From contig SWDT01000110.1 in assembly GCA_009193035.1 (NCBI GenBank), positions 1-64,000 on the forward strand: 64,000 nt of DNA. The letters are read 5' to 3'. The notes beneath the pieces are model-generated. The model had not been told where the DNA came from. It was given only the letters and a program-made list of their open reading frames with translations, and ran no database searches. Source of the stretch: Halicephalobus mephisto. Lineage: Eukaryota > Nematoda > Chromadorea > Rhabditida > Panagrolaimidae. The position numbers and the translations under genes are program-made. Numbering within the stretch: the stretch's first letter is position 1; every line of letters begins with the position of its first letter. This document shows, one piece after another, positions 1-14,473 of the stretch.

Positions 1-1340
1 AATAACTTCTGAATATGAGTTATTCTTCAATTACTTCTTCGTAAAAGAACAGATTTTTTAGAAAAAAACGAGCTCCAACTGATTAAATTCACGCAATGAA
101 GAATAGAAGAGTGTCAATAGAATTGTTTGAAAGAACTGAAATTCCAGTACCTTCTAACTTTCTGTATATTCGACTAGTTTTTCCTCTTAATCTGTGTTGA
201 AGATCAGTATTATTCTTTAATATCTGTGTTATTTTCGTACTGTATTCTATGATTTGATTCATTTGTATCTCTTTAATGGTTCCGATTTAAATTTTCTCAT
301 CGGATGTAATTGCTTATTTTTGACAATTTTCAGTTTTGATATATGGAGAACATCTTCGACATATTGCTACTGCATTTCTGTATTTGATATGACATCTGTC
401 TCGATAGATATTCCTCGTCGTTGAGAATTATAGTCCAGATAAATCTTATAAATATTTGAATTCACAGGAATGTTAAGTTGATCAAAAATCCCGAAAATTA
501 AATGTTTTTTTATTCTGAATGTTGTGAGAAGGCATCATATGTTATTCTTTGATGAATAGAAATCTATACTTTCAGCTACTATTCACATCCTTCGAAGAAT
601 ATTAGAGGATAGTGACCAGGTAATTATTTTGTTTTTCCCAAACACTATCAGAACAATTGACGACAATCATGAAATTGAACCAAGAAAAATATGAGGAGAT
701 CAAGATTTAGGGTCTAAGTAGAAACCATAAACTCTCTATAAACTGTCACAGGAACCCTTAGAATCCAATGAAAGGTTGTGAAGTTTAGAAGACATTCAAG
801 AATTCTATGAAGTATCTAGAACTTTCTTTTTTAAAACTTCTACTGATTATCGAGAAATCAGGGAATTTCAAGAGTTCTAGGTTTTTCTGTTATATTCTGG
901 AAGCTTTAGAATTCTGTAGACAATCTAGTGACAATATCTCCATAGGATCTTAGAAGCTTTCCCGATTGAAAACAATACTGATCACATCAAACATTCATGT
1001 GTTGTAGAATAACCTCTAACAATGTCGAAATAGGAGTTGGATCCTCCAGCTTCGAAAGATAAATCAAACTGCAGCCAGTGTTCTTCAAACCGATGAATAC
1101 ATGAAATGAGTGACGATGATTGCATCCATGGATACCTTCAACGAATTAAACCCTGAAAGTACTTAATTCAATTTCATTCCAAATCGAAACACTAGATTAC
1201 AACCTGTTAGAAGCTATTCAATCCTCCTAAACACTGCGGTGAACAGAGTATTTTATGAAATAACAGAAGAAACGAAAATATAAAACAAAACTGTTAACAG
1301 AACGAACAAACTGAAACTTTTAACAACCTGATGGGACTAC
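1..1340. other. AT-rich intergenic stretch
   Basis: No convincing exon was found here. The sequence is AT-rich with scattered stops in all frames. A block near 780-960 carries the degenerate TTCnnGAAnn pattern that is annotated elsewhere as a dispersed repeat. Confidence 0.5.
780..960. repeat. TTCnnGAAnn-type periodic block
   Basis: Alternating TTC and GAA triplets sit about 5 bp apart (for example around ATTCAAGAATTCTATGAA near 792), forming a degenerate 10-bp periodic array. It belongs to the same family as blocks near 14.1, 20.2, 29.2, 43 and 48.8 kb. It is a repeat or an HSF-like site array, not a gene. Confidence 0.45.
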
Positions 1341-1492
1341 GGCGTCATTTACGAGTTCTAAATCTGTTTCTTACCATCTTTCTGATCCGTTGACTCAAGT
1401 TCCTGAGTCTGTTGCTCAACGAACTCTTCTTCGGGATGGGCTCCGATATTACCGATTCAGTCTCATGAGACTGTCGACATGGTCCTCATTGG

Positions 1493-2080
1493 TCATAATG
1501 ACGAATGATCTTCAACGGTATCCTCAACAACGGACTCCGAAGATTCGTCGTAGGAACAACATTCGTCCACGATACTTCCTTCCCTACTATCTTCAAAGAT
1601 GATTGGGAGCTTGTTGAACGTAAGGCAACGCTCTAAAGACAATTCGAAGTTATCACAGGGAACTACCACAAGATGGAAGGAAACAAACCTTGCGGAGTGG
1701 GATCTCATTCATCTCTTCGTCTGTGAAGTACTCACTTTCCTCAAACTCTTCTCCATAAAGACAGCATTCCTCATACTGAGGACACTCATCAACTCCTCTT
1801 CCATGAACCTCTTGATGTTCCTGAAAGACGAAAATTTAAGAACAAAGAGCATTCAAAACCTCAAAACGTTCGTCAGAGAGGGTTTGTCCTTATAAGTGTG
1901 GACAACCACATGGAGTCGAAGAGGAGGTCCCTCTTCATCCAGGCCGGAATGCGGTCGCAACCTGGTGAAGCCAGCTGAAAAAGAAACTATCACTGAAAAT
2001 TAACAGGAAAGCAACTCTACCTGCTCAATTCGAAGACCGCACTGGCGAATCATAATAAGAAACATCTTCGAGATGTTCAT
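1493..2080 (-). CDS. possible small acidic protein (uncertain model)
   Basis: I do not recognise this gene. On the minus strand there is an ATG at 2080, a plausible intron, and an exon at about 1822-1689 bounded by TTTCAG and a GTTTGT donor. That exon is open for 44 codons and is strongly acidic and Cys-containing (residues like YEECCLYGEEFEESEYF). A downstream open segment after another TTTAG is also acid-rich (SIVDECCSYDESSESVVED) and ends at 1493. Base composition here is more coding-like than the flanks. The phases of the first exon do not join cleanly to the acidic frame, so the 5' part may be wrong or the locus may be a decayed gene. It could also be a chance alignment of open frames. 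Confidence 0.28.
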
Positions 2081-4062
2081 GGTAAAAGTGGATAATTGAT
2101 AACGAGAGGAATAATATCAATCACCTAGAAAAATGAAAATAAGATTATAACAGAAAGTAAATAATAAATAATAAACAAAGAAAGATGAAGCACAACAACT
2201 AAGAACAGTCATTCGTGCTAAGACACAGAAATCGAGGCAATTTCCCGCTCCTTTGGAAGAAATAATATTCTAGGTTTTTTCAAATTCTTATTCGGATTTT
2301 GCTCTTTCAAACAGGTATTTTAACTCACATCTAATAACAGTAAAATATGGAGGTGAATTAAATAATTTAGACGAAATCAATGAATGAGGTTTATTCCTCT
2401 GCTTTTTAGGGTTTTTTAAAGTTAAAAATTAATGTTGTATTTTTGAAGAGCCACTTTGATTCATTTAAAGAGAATAAAGTAGTACTAATTTTATAATAGT
2501 TTAAGAATGGATATATTTGTGAACTTATCTAACATTTTTGATTGAAAGATGAATTGGAAATATTTCATTCTCCTGTTTATCACTTGTGAATTTGTTGAAA
2601 CTGTCCACATCAAAAGGAATTGAAAAGATTGGAAGGATAGTGCTCACACATTTTATATCTCTGAATTTCTTGAACACTATGTTTCTGAGGAATTGAGAGA
2701 TATTTAGAATTAATTTCCTTCTGACTTTTCATGTCTATCTGTTAGATGATGTTTGCGTAAATTGAATAAGAATTCTAGAAATTTTCGGGATAGTGATGTG
2801 AGAATCCACATTTTCAAATTCCCCAAACACTATCTTTTTTCTAAAAGGATTTAAGATCCGAAATCTATTGTATACTTTGTATTAGAAAAAATGTATTAAC
2901 TGTATCTCAGAAAAGGTATTTTAAAACTTTAAAACAGTTCATAATATTCAATCTGAAATTCTTCGTCGTTAGAATATGATGTGTTGTTCTACTATGAATT
3001 AAAAGCAATGGAAATAATAGTGTTCAGGAAATTCAAATTTCTTGATCTTACAAACACTGTTCATATTATTTTAATACGGATCAAAATAGATAACATTAGA
3101 AATTTAGAATCTTTAAATTACAAGTCATTGTTAATTTCTTCGAATCGAAAAGTGAAAATAAGAAAACAGTCGACAAGTACAATTTTTATTATTTGTCAGA
3201 AATAATCATTTCAATTTTATTGATATTTTCTGTCTAAAAAGGAATTAGAAATATTTAATTAAATAATATTCCTAAGTTCATATCTCGGAACACTATTAAT
3301 GTCTATATAATAGGAATTGGAAGAACTGAAGAACAGTAAATTTCCTATAGATATTTTTTAAAAGTTTTTTGAATCTTATCTCTTCCTACTTTCCCAATTT
3401 TACTTTGAAGGAATTGAATATTTTTGAGAAACTCCGGAATCTCTTACTAATGCTAGGACTATTTATGGGATTTATAGAAGTTTAAACATTAAGAAAATAT
3501 TAATTTATGCATCAATAAATGTCATGATAGCTTTAAAACTGATTAGTAGATCTTCGTTGTCATAATTAATCAATTAATAATTTCAGAAAATCTTAGAAAT
3601 TTCTAATTCTCTCAGTAGCTTTTTGCAAAAAAAGTTATTTGATCCAATATGAAACTCTGAAGATTCTTATAGATTCTAACGGTTTTCAGTATTCTGTTTT
3701 TTAATTTTTTATTTAATAACAAAATAAACAGACAATAGTCACAAAAAATAATTTCCGAGAGAAAATTATAATATTCATATATGTCATACTCAATTATTGA
3801 TGATTAAACAATGAGATTTCTATCATAATGGAAATTAAATTTCTACTGTGATCAATATCAGCTGTCATTACTTTCATATTTAACTGAGTTTTAACAAAAC
3901 TGAAACGACAAATTTTTAATAAACATAAACGTACTTAAATTACATAGTTTATGGAATCCTCTTTACTTTACAAAATTAAATTTTATTGAAAACTTTACTT
4001 TCTGATTGAAATATCACAGGAAACTGGTATTTATCGTACAATTAAAACAACTTCTATATTAT
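2081..4062. other. AT-rich intergenic stretch
   Basis: About 2 kb with no supported gene. Open frames are short, AT-rich and lack matching splice sites. It lies downstream of the chemoreceptor gene on the minus strand, so it may include its 3' UTR. Confidence 0.5.
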
Positions 4063-5459
4063 TCAAATTTTGGAGAAGACGATTTTAACCACTGAGGGAT
4101 TGCCAATGTTCCCCCAATAAGTCTTCAAAAAGGGTTGTCGGACTGCTTTAGACATCAACAAGAGGGTGTATGGTTTGAGTAAAGTATTTAAATCCGTTAT
4201 CCAGCACATTGCAAAGTAGAAATCATTGTAGACCCCATCGTAAATTTTTACTTCGCCCAGGATGAACATTTTTCCTTCGACAACAAACACCAATATTTGA
4301 GTAATGAACTCGATGAGTGTGATAATCATGAGTCCTATCGCGACTTTCTTGAAAGATCCGCTTTTGTGGCGTTCATAGATGATTGCTACACAAGTAATTA
4401 TATTTACAATGAGATCCAATGACCCATAGACCAATCCAAATAAAGCTAATTTTAAAGATGATTTTGATGGAAAGAGATCAACTTGAGGGGAAAGCCCATA
4501 AGTCACTTCATGAGCATCCATGGGAACTAAGAGGATCTTACCAAAGAAATAAAACCAGGAAAGAGATAAAGCAATCAAAAAAGAACAGAGTAAAGAGATT
4601 CCAAAAGCGTATTTCCAGATCTTTTCGTGAATTCTGTGAGCTAGAACAGAAGTACATCTGTTGATCGATGCTGTAAGCACAAGGCAGCCTTTGAAATAGC
4701 GTAAGAAATATGCTGCAAAAAAGATGAATCTGAGAAAGAAGCTTCTTTCAGGACTCCCAACGTAGAACTTGGCTATTGGAGCAAAGAGAAGAAATCTATA
4801 CTGGAGATTGAAGATAACATACAACAGTATGTCCTGCAAAATCATTGAATTGAACAAAAACCAAAATATCCCGAAAAAGGTCTAATCATAAAATGCTCTA
4901 ATTTAGTGAATACTGAAGTGATCTTTCTCGTATATTTATGTTTGACTGGGCTTTCTATTCTGTTCATTATGAAAAATTATAAATTTAGAAGCAATTTTAA
5001 CATAATTTTAATATTATCATAAACTCATTTCATATTACAAATAGATTTTCAAAATCCTGCTATTATATTCTAAAATTGCTTTGCTTTATTTTAAGAAATT
5101 ATTTTACAGGATCTTTTAATTCTAAAAAAATTACAGAGTTTTTATGTTTAATGAAAAGTAATTACCAAGATCCCTTCAGTATTTTATACATTAGAATGAT
5201 TTTAAATTCAGCATTTACTTGGGCATTATACACACTAACAAAATCTTACCGAAAATCCGATAACTTTAGTTAGTTTAAAAAAGGAACTTGCAAAAACTTC
5301 ATGCGATGGGTTGATTAGTAAAATGATTATTAAAATATACAGCAACCAAGAAGGAATCCCCACCGCCATATAAGCGATAAATTGGCCTTGAGACAATTCA
5401 ACCACCTCTGTTTTGTTTTCAATCCAAGAGAAATTCAAAATAGCCAATGGGTCTGACAT
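4063..5459 (-). CDS. srg: serpentine chemoreceptor, Srg-type (7TM GPCR)
   Basis: A nematode chemosensory-type seven-helix receptor, expected in the membrane of sensory neurons. Two exons join in phase 0: 5459-5250 and 4833-4063, giving about 326 aa, a normal length for the Srg superfamily. Exon 1 has a short N-terminus with an NKTE glycosylation-like site and the first helix (IPSWLLYILIIILLI), then the FFKL segment common in Srg proteins. Exon 2 contains the motif SINRCTSVLAHRIHEKIW, which resembles the Srg consensus after helix 3 (Asn-Arg-x-Thr followed later by a Lys-Ile-Trp). The remaining helices follow, ending at KTYWGN...SVVKI. The 416-nt intron is AT-rich. The ligand is unknown. A related family (Srv, Sru) is possible, but Srg fits best by eye. 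Confidence 0.82.
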
Positions 5460-8400
5460 CTTTGAAAATCAGTAATAAAAGTAGTGAAAAAACTATGAGT
5501 TTAAAAAAGTAAGCCATAATTTAGTTTCATTTTAATAAGGGGAACAAGTCGACACATTTATGAGTAAATAAATAGGTTAAAATATATTATTTTTACCAAA
5601 TTAGTTATTTTTTCTAGTGTTTCCTAAAAGCAGCAAATAAGTTTTTGTTTAAAGAAAAGTATAGTTTATTAGCATATTGTTGATATCGTCGTTTTCTCAT
5701 TCACAAATTCTCATAAAAATGTTCGATTATTAAATCACAACTTTCAGAAATTGATTAAGTAGTTTCCTAATAAATGTGAACATTAAAAATGTACAGTAAA
5801 CTGAATTGCTGTTAAGTACAAATGTCTGTTCAAAATCTCGTGAATTGATTTTTTGCCATTCTTTAAACTATTCAAATGAAAAAATTTACCTTGATAACTA
5901 TGCTATCTGGATAGCTCAAAAAAGTTTATGTCCAATTCTGTTGATAATAGGATAATAAAAATAAAATGAATTTATAAAGTTTAAGAAAATTGGGATTCCA
6001 TTAAAGATACATCAAGTAATCAATCTCTAATTTTGATAAGAATGACAATTTGATTACTTCTAATTGCATTTTTATTAAATTCCAAACGCTATTTTGATTA
6101 TTTTTATATCTGATAAAAATCAAACAAATTTACAAAGGATCTAGTTGAAAAAGTGTTACTCTCAGGATAATTTTAACTGGCAATTATATTATTGCTATTC
6201 TTTGTCGAATTAATACGATGTATTTTACATTTCTTCAAAAAAATTCGTTTCAGTTTTTTTAAAACAATTAATCAAATAGTACCTGTAGGATTTAATGAAA
6301 TAAAATATTAATGCTGTGTTTATTGTTTATTGGAAGTGTCGTTGACGAAACTTGGTTGGAAAACTGGGATACTTAAAATATTCATTATTACAAAAATGTT
6401 ATCATTAAACAATTACTTTACAGATTACCAGCTGGAATACTAAAGTTCGGAGAAATTCTTCATGGATGAGATAAATTTTGGAATTATATTCGTCATTTGC
6501 TCTTGTAATTTATTAATCCGATATACCAGAAAGATAATTAATGATATAGTTACAAAAATTCTGACGGTATTAGTTCTAAAGAAGAGATAATTGCAGGGAA
6601 AATTAACATTTAAGATAACTACCATGTATGTCAAACTTTCCTTTGAGGTATTATTTAATAATATTTGAGTACGAGCAAAATTATTAGTATTATTAATGAT
6701 AGAGAAGAAGTATTTACTGTCACAACAGATGCATCTATAGCAGTAATATTCTGATCATATGAAATATCAAATGAGATATTTTTTCATTTCTAAGTAACAG
6801 AAAACATAATAAGGGTGCAAATCTGGGTCTTGAAATATTCTGCAACTTTTTTCAAAATGACAAATTTATATGTAAAATGTAGAAAAAATAGTTATATTAG
6901 ACGCTCCATAGAAAAAGAGAACCCAATCAAAATATATTCTTACTCGGAAAATATCTGACACTGTTTTTGACTTGAGTAGGACTATTAAGATTAAACTCGG
7001 TTGTTAGATCTTCCGATTAAATAAACTCTAAAAAATACTACTGTAGTTTTGATGATATTAATGGAGAATATAACTTAGTTTAATAATTCCAATTTGATTT
7101 TTATAATAAAAGAAAAGATTGTTTTGTAGTATTCGAATTTCACTTGAGAAAAACAAACTACCAAAAAAATAAATTTTGAGAATTTATTGTAGAGTTAGTA
7201 TTATTCAATTAATTGGTAAATTAAAGAAACTGAATTACAATTACATTTGATAACATTAGAATTGTCTCATCATTAATATGATTAAAATCGTACTGAATTT
7301 ATTGATGTAATTTGAGATCTATCTGAGCAAAGATTGCGAAACACTAATTTTTTAGAAAGTTGAATCATTGAAAAATCTATTTAGAAAGCTTCTAGATTTC
7401 TAAAGTTCTTTTAACAAATTTAAACAATTTTTGAACAATCTTTTGTTAAATTAGCTTTCGTTTTAATTCCTGAGAAAAATTCTAGGAATGATTGAAATTT
7501 AGTTTTTATAATTTTTTGCATTTGTTTTAAACTGCTCTATATCATAATACTAAAATCTGAAGAAAGTTGGTGTTTATGAACAATAGTCTTGTTTTTATAT
7601 CTTTTCTGAGATTATTCCCACATTATTCAATCTCTTAAAAAGAAGACAAACGAAAATTGTAGACAAAAAAGTCAATAATATGAGGTGATGCTAGAAAAAT
7701 CCAAGGCGAATAAAAAACCCACAAGGCACTATCAGCGACTGTATTGAATTGACATAATTCCTGAAGGGAGTGAGGGGAATTAAACCCTACAGACTTTAAT
7801 ACATTTTAATTTTGACCATATTAAAGAGGAATGAAAAGAAACGAAATGGATAAAAATTGAAAAATGTAATTTTACAAGATTTTTCACCATAAAGAACATC
7901 GAAAGATAATCAAAGAAGTCTAGACAAAAATCAAAACTTTAGACTAAATTCTTATATAACCCGCCAAAAGTGTTTTAAATATATTCTTTTCTTGATGTTT
8001 TCTATCATCAACAGACGAAATTTTTCTTACATACTTTTTAGAAATTATCTCGTTAGTTCATCATAATGTCTCTGTTTTTCTTAAAATATTGTTTGACATA
8101 ATGGTAAGTTTCTCACCAAAATTCAGTTTCATTCCCAAAACACCAAAAAAAAAACAAAAAAAGTAACACAAAATAACGAGAACAAAGAACAGAATGAAAA
8201 AAATAAAAGAAAATTTTTATTGCTTTTTTTTCGTGGTGAAACCAGTTTAACCCGCGAGAAATCACTTTCAAATCTCATGATTCAATTTTTTTCATTTCAA
8301 ATTATATTGTTTTTGTGTTTTGTATCTTTAATTCTTTTTACAAATCTAAAACAAGAATTTACCTTTAAATATATCGACTTATTGAGATTAATACACATCA

Positions 8401-8830
8401 AATAATGTCAGTACCAAAAAGATTTCTTAGTAACGATGAAGATGCAAATTATCACCTTCTCCATTTCTATCTCATTAATTAATTATGGTAGAAAAATAGT
8501 TATTTACGTATAAAATTTTCTTATAGAAAGTGAAATTTCAGCAATCATTTGATTGGTGCAATTTGGCATTCAACTAAGAGGATTTATTCAATCTGTGGTT
8601 CCTACCTCCTCTTCAAGAATATAATATAAAACCTAGTTCATTGTTCAGATTTAATAACTGGCGTCTTCATTATTATCCAACCGCTAATACTATTCTTAAT
8701 ATTTCTGATATATGTTATATCTAAGTTCTACATGAAGAATTTGTATATTATTCTCGTTCTCATTTACTCAACCAGTATCACCAACACAATAAAACAGGGG
8801 TAATGTTACTTTTCATCAGCATTATTGATT
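5460..8830. other. AT-rich intergenic desert
   Basis: About 3.4 kb with no supported gene. It includes the presumed promoter of the chemoreceptor (just right of 5459) and the 3' flank of the acyltransferase. A 64-codon minus open frame at 6440-6634 has hydrophobic residues but no splice partners, and I did not accept it. Poly-A and poly-T rich sequence occurs around 8140-8240. Confidence 0.5.
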
Positions 8831-10547
8831 TTAAATTTGGTTATTAAGGGCCAGGATTTTGGCACATTGAAACTGTGAATGATCATGAAGTTTCTTCTGC
8901 TCCGATTTCTTCTTCAGTACCCCCATATCCAAAGGCAGGGCATCACTGTCATTTGCTTCAGCAATTCGCTGTTGTAGTCTACGGGCAAAGCTCTCAGCCG
9001 TCTCGGATTTTTTTCGTCTCATCGGTGGTAAGTACCTGACGTGATAGATAACGGCGAAAGAAGTCATCAGTCTGAACATGTATGGCAGGAAAGTGTCCTC
9101 TTTCCAGAAAGCGTCTCCTAATCTAAAGCCGTCTTAACCGTTTTGGTACGTTTGATAGACAAACCTAGGATCTTGTCTGATAGCAATTGGATAAATATCG
9201 ATGTTTTCAACAAAACAAGCACGACGGAATAGAGAAACAGCAGCTCCGTTGCTACAGTAACCTTCTGGGAACAGGAGAATTGGGTCTTTGGTGTCATCTT
9301 TGGCATATTCGACGATATCTTTCTAAAACAACATATTAATAACTTTAATGTCTAAGAATTCTTGCCTGGAAGTCCCTTCGTTCATTGGTACTTGTCCTTT
9401 CCATCCATAAAGTCGATCCCACTCTTCCGGTCGTCGATTCCACCCATCCTATTAATCCTCGGTGTTTCTGGCCAGTAACAGTGTATCCACTAACATTCGG
9501 GTCAGCAAATAGCATCTGGATGTCATTGGAACTAATGTGATTGGAAACAGCAATCCCTGGGGATTGTGGTCGATGTTTGTCATTTTCGTAATATGCAATC
9601 AATCCTATTGATTGACAAAAAAGTCTCGAAAAAACGTTCCCAATATACACAATCTGACTTCTGTTGTATTTGTGGACGAATGAGAAAACTGCTGCTGCTG
9701 TAATGAAAGCCATAGCAAGAATAAGGCAACAAAGCCTTAGGGGGAACAGGAAAATGAATCTAAAAATCTTCGTATTTTCAGTATTATTGTAGTTAAATCC
9801 ACCTTATTATGCATCCAATGATGTAAGTCACCCATTGACGAAGGATATCAACGTTGAGGGATTTCGTTAAGTCGTAGACTGGGAAATTGAGAACGTTCCA
9901 ATGATTTGTTGGAGCCCAATCACACGTAAACAACAAATCATCCTAAAATTTGTTTTTTTCATCAATATTGATGATTTCCCATTCTTGAGTTCTTATTTCA
10001 ATGCAAGATCATAAATTTTCCATGATACTTGACAAAGAATCATAAGACTAACATATCGAATCACGCCAGCTTCTTTCACAATTGATTTTCAAGCACCCAT
10101 AAAAGTGAAACTACTAGCACCACTTTTTTTTATCATAAGACAAAGAACATGATTCTATGAATTTCGTCTACTTTGAACTTTGATCAGGAAATAAGTTACC
10201 TGGATAATCGCCTCAATACCGGCTTGTAGCAATTCTGTTTCCAGTTCGAATGATAATCTTTCCTTTTTCTCATGGTTACGGCAGTAATTCGCCGTTACTC
10301 GATCGATGAACCTTCCACTATGTCTTTTCTGAATGATCTGTAATCTTTGACCTGCTAGTGGTTCTTTGGAAATTCGTGGATTGAATTTCTCTTGGAACCA
10401 AATCAAGCCATGAGCATAGATTTTAGGGATACTTCCCCAGCTTCTTCTCAAGATGACCAACAGAAAAGTTATTGAAACAATGCTGAAAATGAAATAGCAA
10501 TAAATATAAAGAACCCCATAGAACATATTCGTCCAAGATGAGTTCAT
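8831..10547 (-). CDS. acl: glycerol-3-phosphate acyltransferase, GPAT3/4 type
   Basis: Predicted ER-membrane enzyme that transfers a fatty acyl group to glycerol-3-phosphate, the first step of glycerolipid synthesis. Five exons: 10547-10200, 9942-9803, 9759-9366, 9322-9165 and 9122-8831; all phases agree and give 443 aa, matching GPAT3/4 length. Helix 1 lies at about residues 10-33. The acyltransferase motif NHISSND (H237, D242) is the catalytic HX4D box. FPEGYCSN (about 312-319) is the conserved FPEG block, followed by RLGDAFW and VRYLPPM, both typical of GPAT3/4. Intron 3 has a GC donor (CAG|GCAAG) instead of GT. The closest known worm relatives should be the acl-4/acl-5 group (family knowledge, not checked). 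The gene is divergent from the glutathione transferase about 1.3 kb away. Confidence 0.95.
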
Positions 10548-11839
10548 ACTGAAATCGGAAGAATTTATATGTGGAAAAAGTTAATTTAGAATCACGAACT
10601 TCGGGAAAGTTTTCTTACAATTATGGTTTCCACAACCGAAAAAGCGTTATTTGTAGGCGGAGACGGAAGAATCATCTTGATAAGAACGAACCGAACGGCC
10701 ATCAGACTTACATAAGAGATTTTATCGAAATTGCCCATTATTTTCGTATAGAAATCTATTTTTGATTTACTAAAAAATCTCGAATATTAGTATTGCTCTG
10801 TTTTTTTTAGATATTTGTCCGCAAATGTTACAGAAATATAAAAATACACCTGACCAACGAGAGAAAGCAAAAAATAGTTTTAACAGCTGTTGCCGAGAGC
10901 TAAAAATTCTCTCCATGATTACTTCTCCAGATCGCCTAGTTCACAAAATCCTTATTTTTCGTCAACTACTTTCATGCTCCATCTCAAGTTACTGATTTTT
11001 TTCCATCTTGTTCTTTGACTTTAAAGTATTTTTTTCACTATTGAATTTTTGAAATTTTTACTCCATCAAAGTTTACTCTAAATTTAAAAACCAGAGCTGT
11101 CAAATCCAAAGTACACTTCAAAATGAAACGTTTCGTTGACAGAAGCTCTTTGGTTATCCACTTATTAATTGGACACATGGATCTTCCGTAACACAGTAGA
11201 TATCTTTTGTTTGTTGTCCTACTTCTCGCGAGGAAAAGTGATGATTAGTGGACATTTCCGATCGCTCTTTAGAGATTTTACAAAGCTGAAGATCTTCAAA
11301 AACTCTCCAATCACCTTTTTCATCGAGGTTGAATCGGCTTTTCTTTTGTATTGACCATTGCAGATCGGACATCCTGACCGGTTTGAACAGCAGGACAGGA
11401 GAAATAAAGCTATTGGATCACTCGCGACTCACTCTAGGAGAATAGTTATGACAATCCTTGAGCGCTCTGAGATCCTCCTTCGGGATTTCGTTCATCCCTT
11501 TGAAGAAGAAAGGAAGTCGTTAAAAAAACAGACAAACATCATATGAACACTTCCTTTGGTTGCACACCTGCCGACAAAAAAAAATGTTGGTCTATCCCTA
11601 GGGCTTTGAGCTTTTTTTGAATCACATCTTGAGGACAGAAAATCATGCGTCAGGCGGTCAGGAAGCAAAATATGAATTGCATAACCAAACAATCTTTGGG
11701 CGGTCCATTAGGAACTGTCTCATAAATCTCTTCTGTTTTGCATATTTCACCATTCAAAAACCGATCAGTTTGACTCGATCAGCCAGTCTTTCCTTCTTTT
11801 GTGGTTGTCCTCTTCACGTAATTGTTTCAGCTAAGAGCA
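10548..11839. promoter_or_regulatory. divergent upstream region (acyltransferase / GST-omega)
   Basis: About 1.3 kb between two divergent start codons, presumably holding both promoters. From 11150 to 11700 the base composition is less AT-rich and open frames occur on both strands. On the minus strand, ATG 11495 to a GTGAGT donor at 11433, then a CAG acceptor before 11373, would encode a peptide of about 38 residues. I cannot decide between a tiny gene, a decayed exon or conserved regulatory DNA. Confidence 0.35.
11821..11831 (+). promoter_or_regulatory. probable trans-splice acceptor for gsto
   Basis: ATTGTTTCAG lies 9 nt before the ATG at 11840. The frame upstream cannot supply another start. 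This is the arrangement expected for spliced-leader addition in nematodes, though a cis-spliced upstream exon is not excluded. Confidence 0.5.
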
Positions 11840-12980
<1,141 letters not shown>

Positions 12981-13055
12981 TAGCAAGTTTAAAATATTTA
13001 TTAATTAACGATCTTTTCTGATCAGTCTTTCCTTTAGTCTTTCATTTGACAAGAA

Positions 13056-13061
13056 AATAAA
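13056..13061 (+). terminator. polyadenylation signal, gsto
   Basis: A canonical AATAAA follows the gsto stop codon by about 75 nt, a typical distance for a short nematode 3' UTR. Confidence 0.5.
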
Positions 13062-13208
13062 CTTTGATAGATATTCTAATTCCAACAAACTGAAAAATAT
13101 TACTCACGAAGATTACTGTAATCGCTGATGCGTATAAATCGGATAATCTTAAGGAGCTGGAATCAAATATATGTAAAGGAATAGCATACTGAAGATTATT
13201 TTGCAGTA

Positions 13209-14473
13209 ATGCTGTCTGTAGAATCATCGAGACCGGTTTTAATTCGTCAATGTAAAAGCAGGACAGTGAATGTTGTGCTACAGAAGTTGAAGGAGAAAAG
13301 ACTAAGAAGGCGTGAGTTTATTGATTCAAATTTAATGAAAATCATTTAGGACTCGAGAAAAGCTGTTAAATTAACATCTAAAGCTCCAATTGTAAATCTC
13401 CTAGAAATTGATATCAACGTAATTTCGTAATAGTAATTTATCATTTCTATATATAAAAATATTGAGCAATTCCCAGAACTTTTCGAAATTTAGCAAAGGG
13501 TTCTAGAATTTTCCATAGTTTTGTAACAATTCTTTAAATATCAATATTAAATATAAACTCTAAAATTAACATTCAAACTAAGAACTTTAATACTTTCAAG
13601 AAAGCTTTGGAAATTGGTATTAACATACTTTAATAGCGATAATCGTCTCTGATCTTCATTATAGTATAATATTTCAATCTCAATTGTTTAGGACATTCAA
13701 TATCATTCATTGTCGGATTGATATTGAACATTATTGGATCTGGACTTGGCTACTTAAAGTGTGAAATTGATCGTGAATTGGTCAATATTGCAATTGACAA
13801 GAAATTGGAAGAATATGGTACACAGCATTCAACCAAGACATTGATTAATTTTTCTCATTACAGGTCTTATTTCAAATGACACTATTTCTGATTTAATTAA
13901 TGGAACAGAATCTGCTCCAAAAAGCTTTACAAAGGTACCGAGTATCGTATTAGTTTTAATGACAACTTTTGGACGAGTATTCAACGTTATCGGCACCATC
14001 AAAATGTTCCAAGTTTGTTTTTTACTTAAAATTTCACAAACTTCGGAATAACCTAGAATTTAATAGTTTTTGAATTTTTTGAAAATTCCAAAGAAAGTTT
14101 TAGAACATTCAAGTTCATTGTAATGACTTCTAGAACTTTTAAGAATTTAATGAATTTGATGAATTTTGTGGGGATGTTTAAGATATATCAGAATCTAGTG
14201 AGATTTCGTAAGATAAAAATCCGAGATTAAGAGTTGTGGAATTTTCTAAAAAATTTAGGAATTTGTATTTAGAAAATTTGTAGCAGTATCAGTTTCTATC
14301 TTCTTTGTAATAATACGATTATCAATGATATCATTTTATAGGCATGTGCGTCATTTATTTCGCTAAGGAGACGGAAGAATCTGAGAACGACTACGGAACG
14401 ATTGAGTACCACTGAAGGGGAAAGTGAATGGGGCGATGCTGTGGCAGAATGTTTTACTTTCTGTGCTGTTTAA
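13209..14473 (+). CDS. uncharacterised small two-pass membrane protein
   Basis: I do not recognise the family. Four exons with agreeing phases: 13209-13311, 13692-13817, 13864-14012 and 14342-14473, giving 169 aa. The N-terminus is basic (VLQKLKEKRLRRRH). It is followed by a hydrophobic segment (SFIVGLILNIIGSGLGYL, about residues 37-54), a polar loop with one Cys and an NGT glycosylation site, a second hydrophobic segment (PSIVLVLMTTFGRVFNVIGTI), and a tail rich in Arg/Thr then acidic residues (LSTTEGESEWGD). It starts 228 bp after the gsto stop on the same strand. The 329-nt third intron holds a TTCnnGAAnn-type repeat. Evidence is open frames with four matched splice junctions; function is unknown. 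Confidence 0.68.
14040..14290. repeat. TTCnnGAAnn-type periodic block in intron
   Basis: Repeated TTCTAGAA-like and TTTTAGAA-like units at roughly 10-bp spacing (for example TGACTTCTAGAACTTTTAAG near 14125). The block lies within intron 3 of the small membrane protein gene and belongs to the dispersed family. Confidence 0.45.

Noticed and set aside
6440..6634. 64-codon hydrophobic open frame (minus)
   Set aside because: AT-rich, no start context, no splice partners and no family motif.
10571..10765. Plus open frame right of the acyltransferase start
   Set aside because: Lies in the divergent promoter, no motif and no splice partner.
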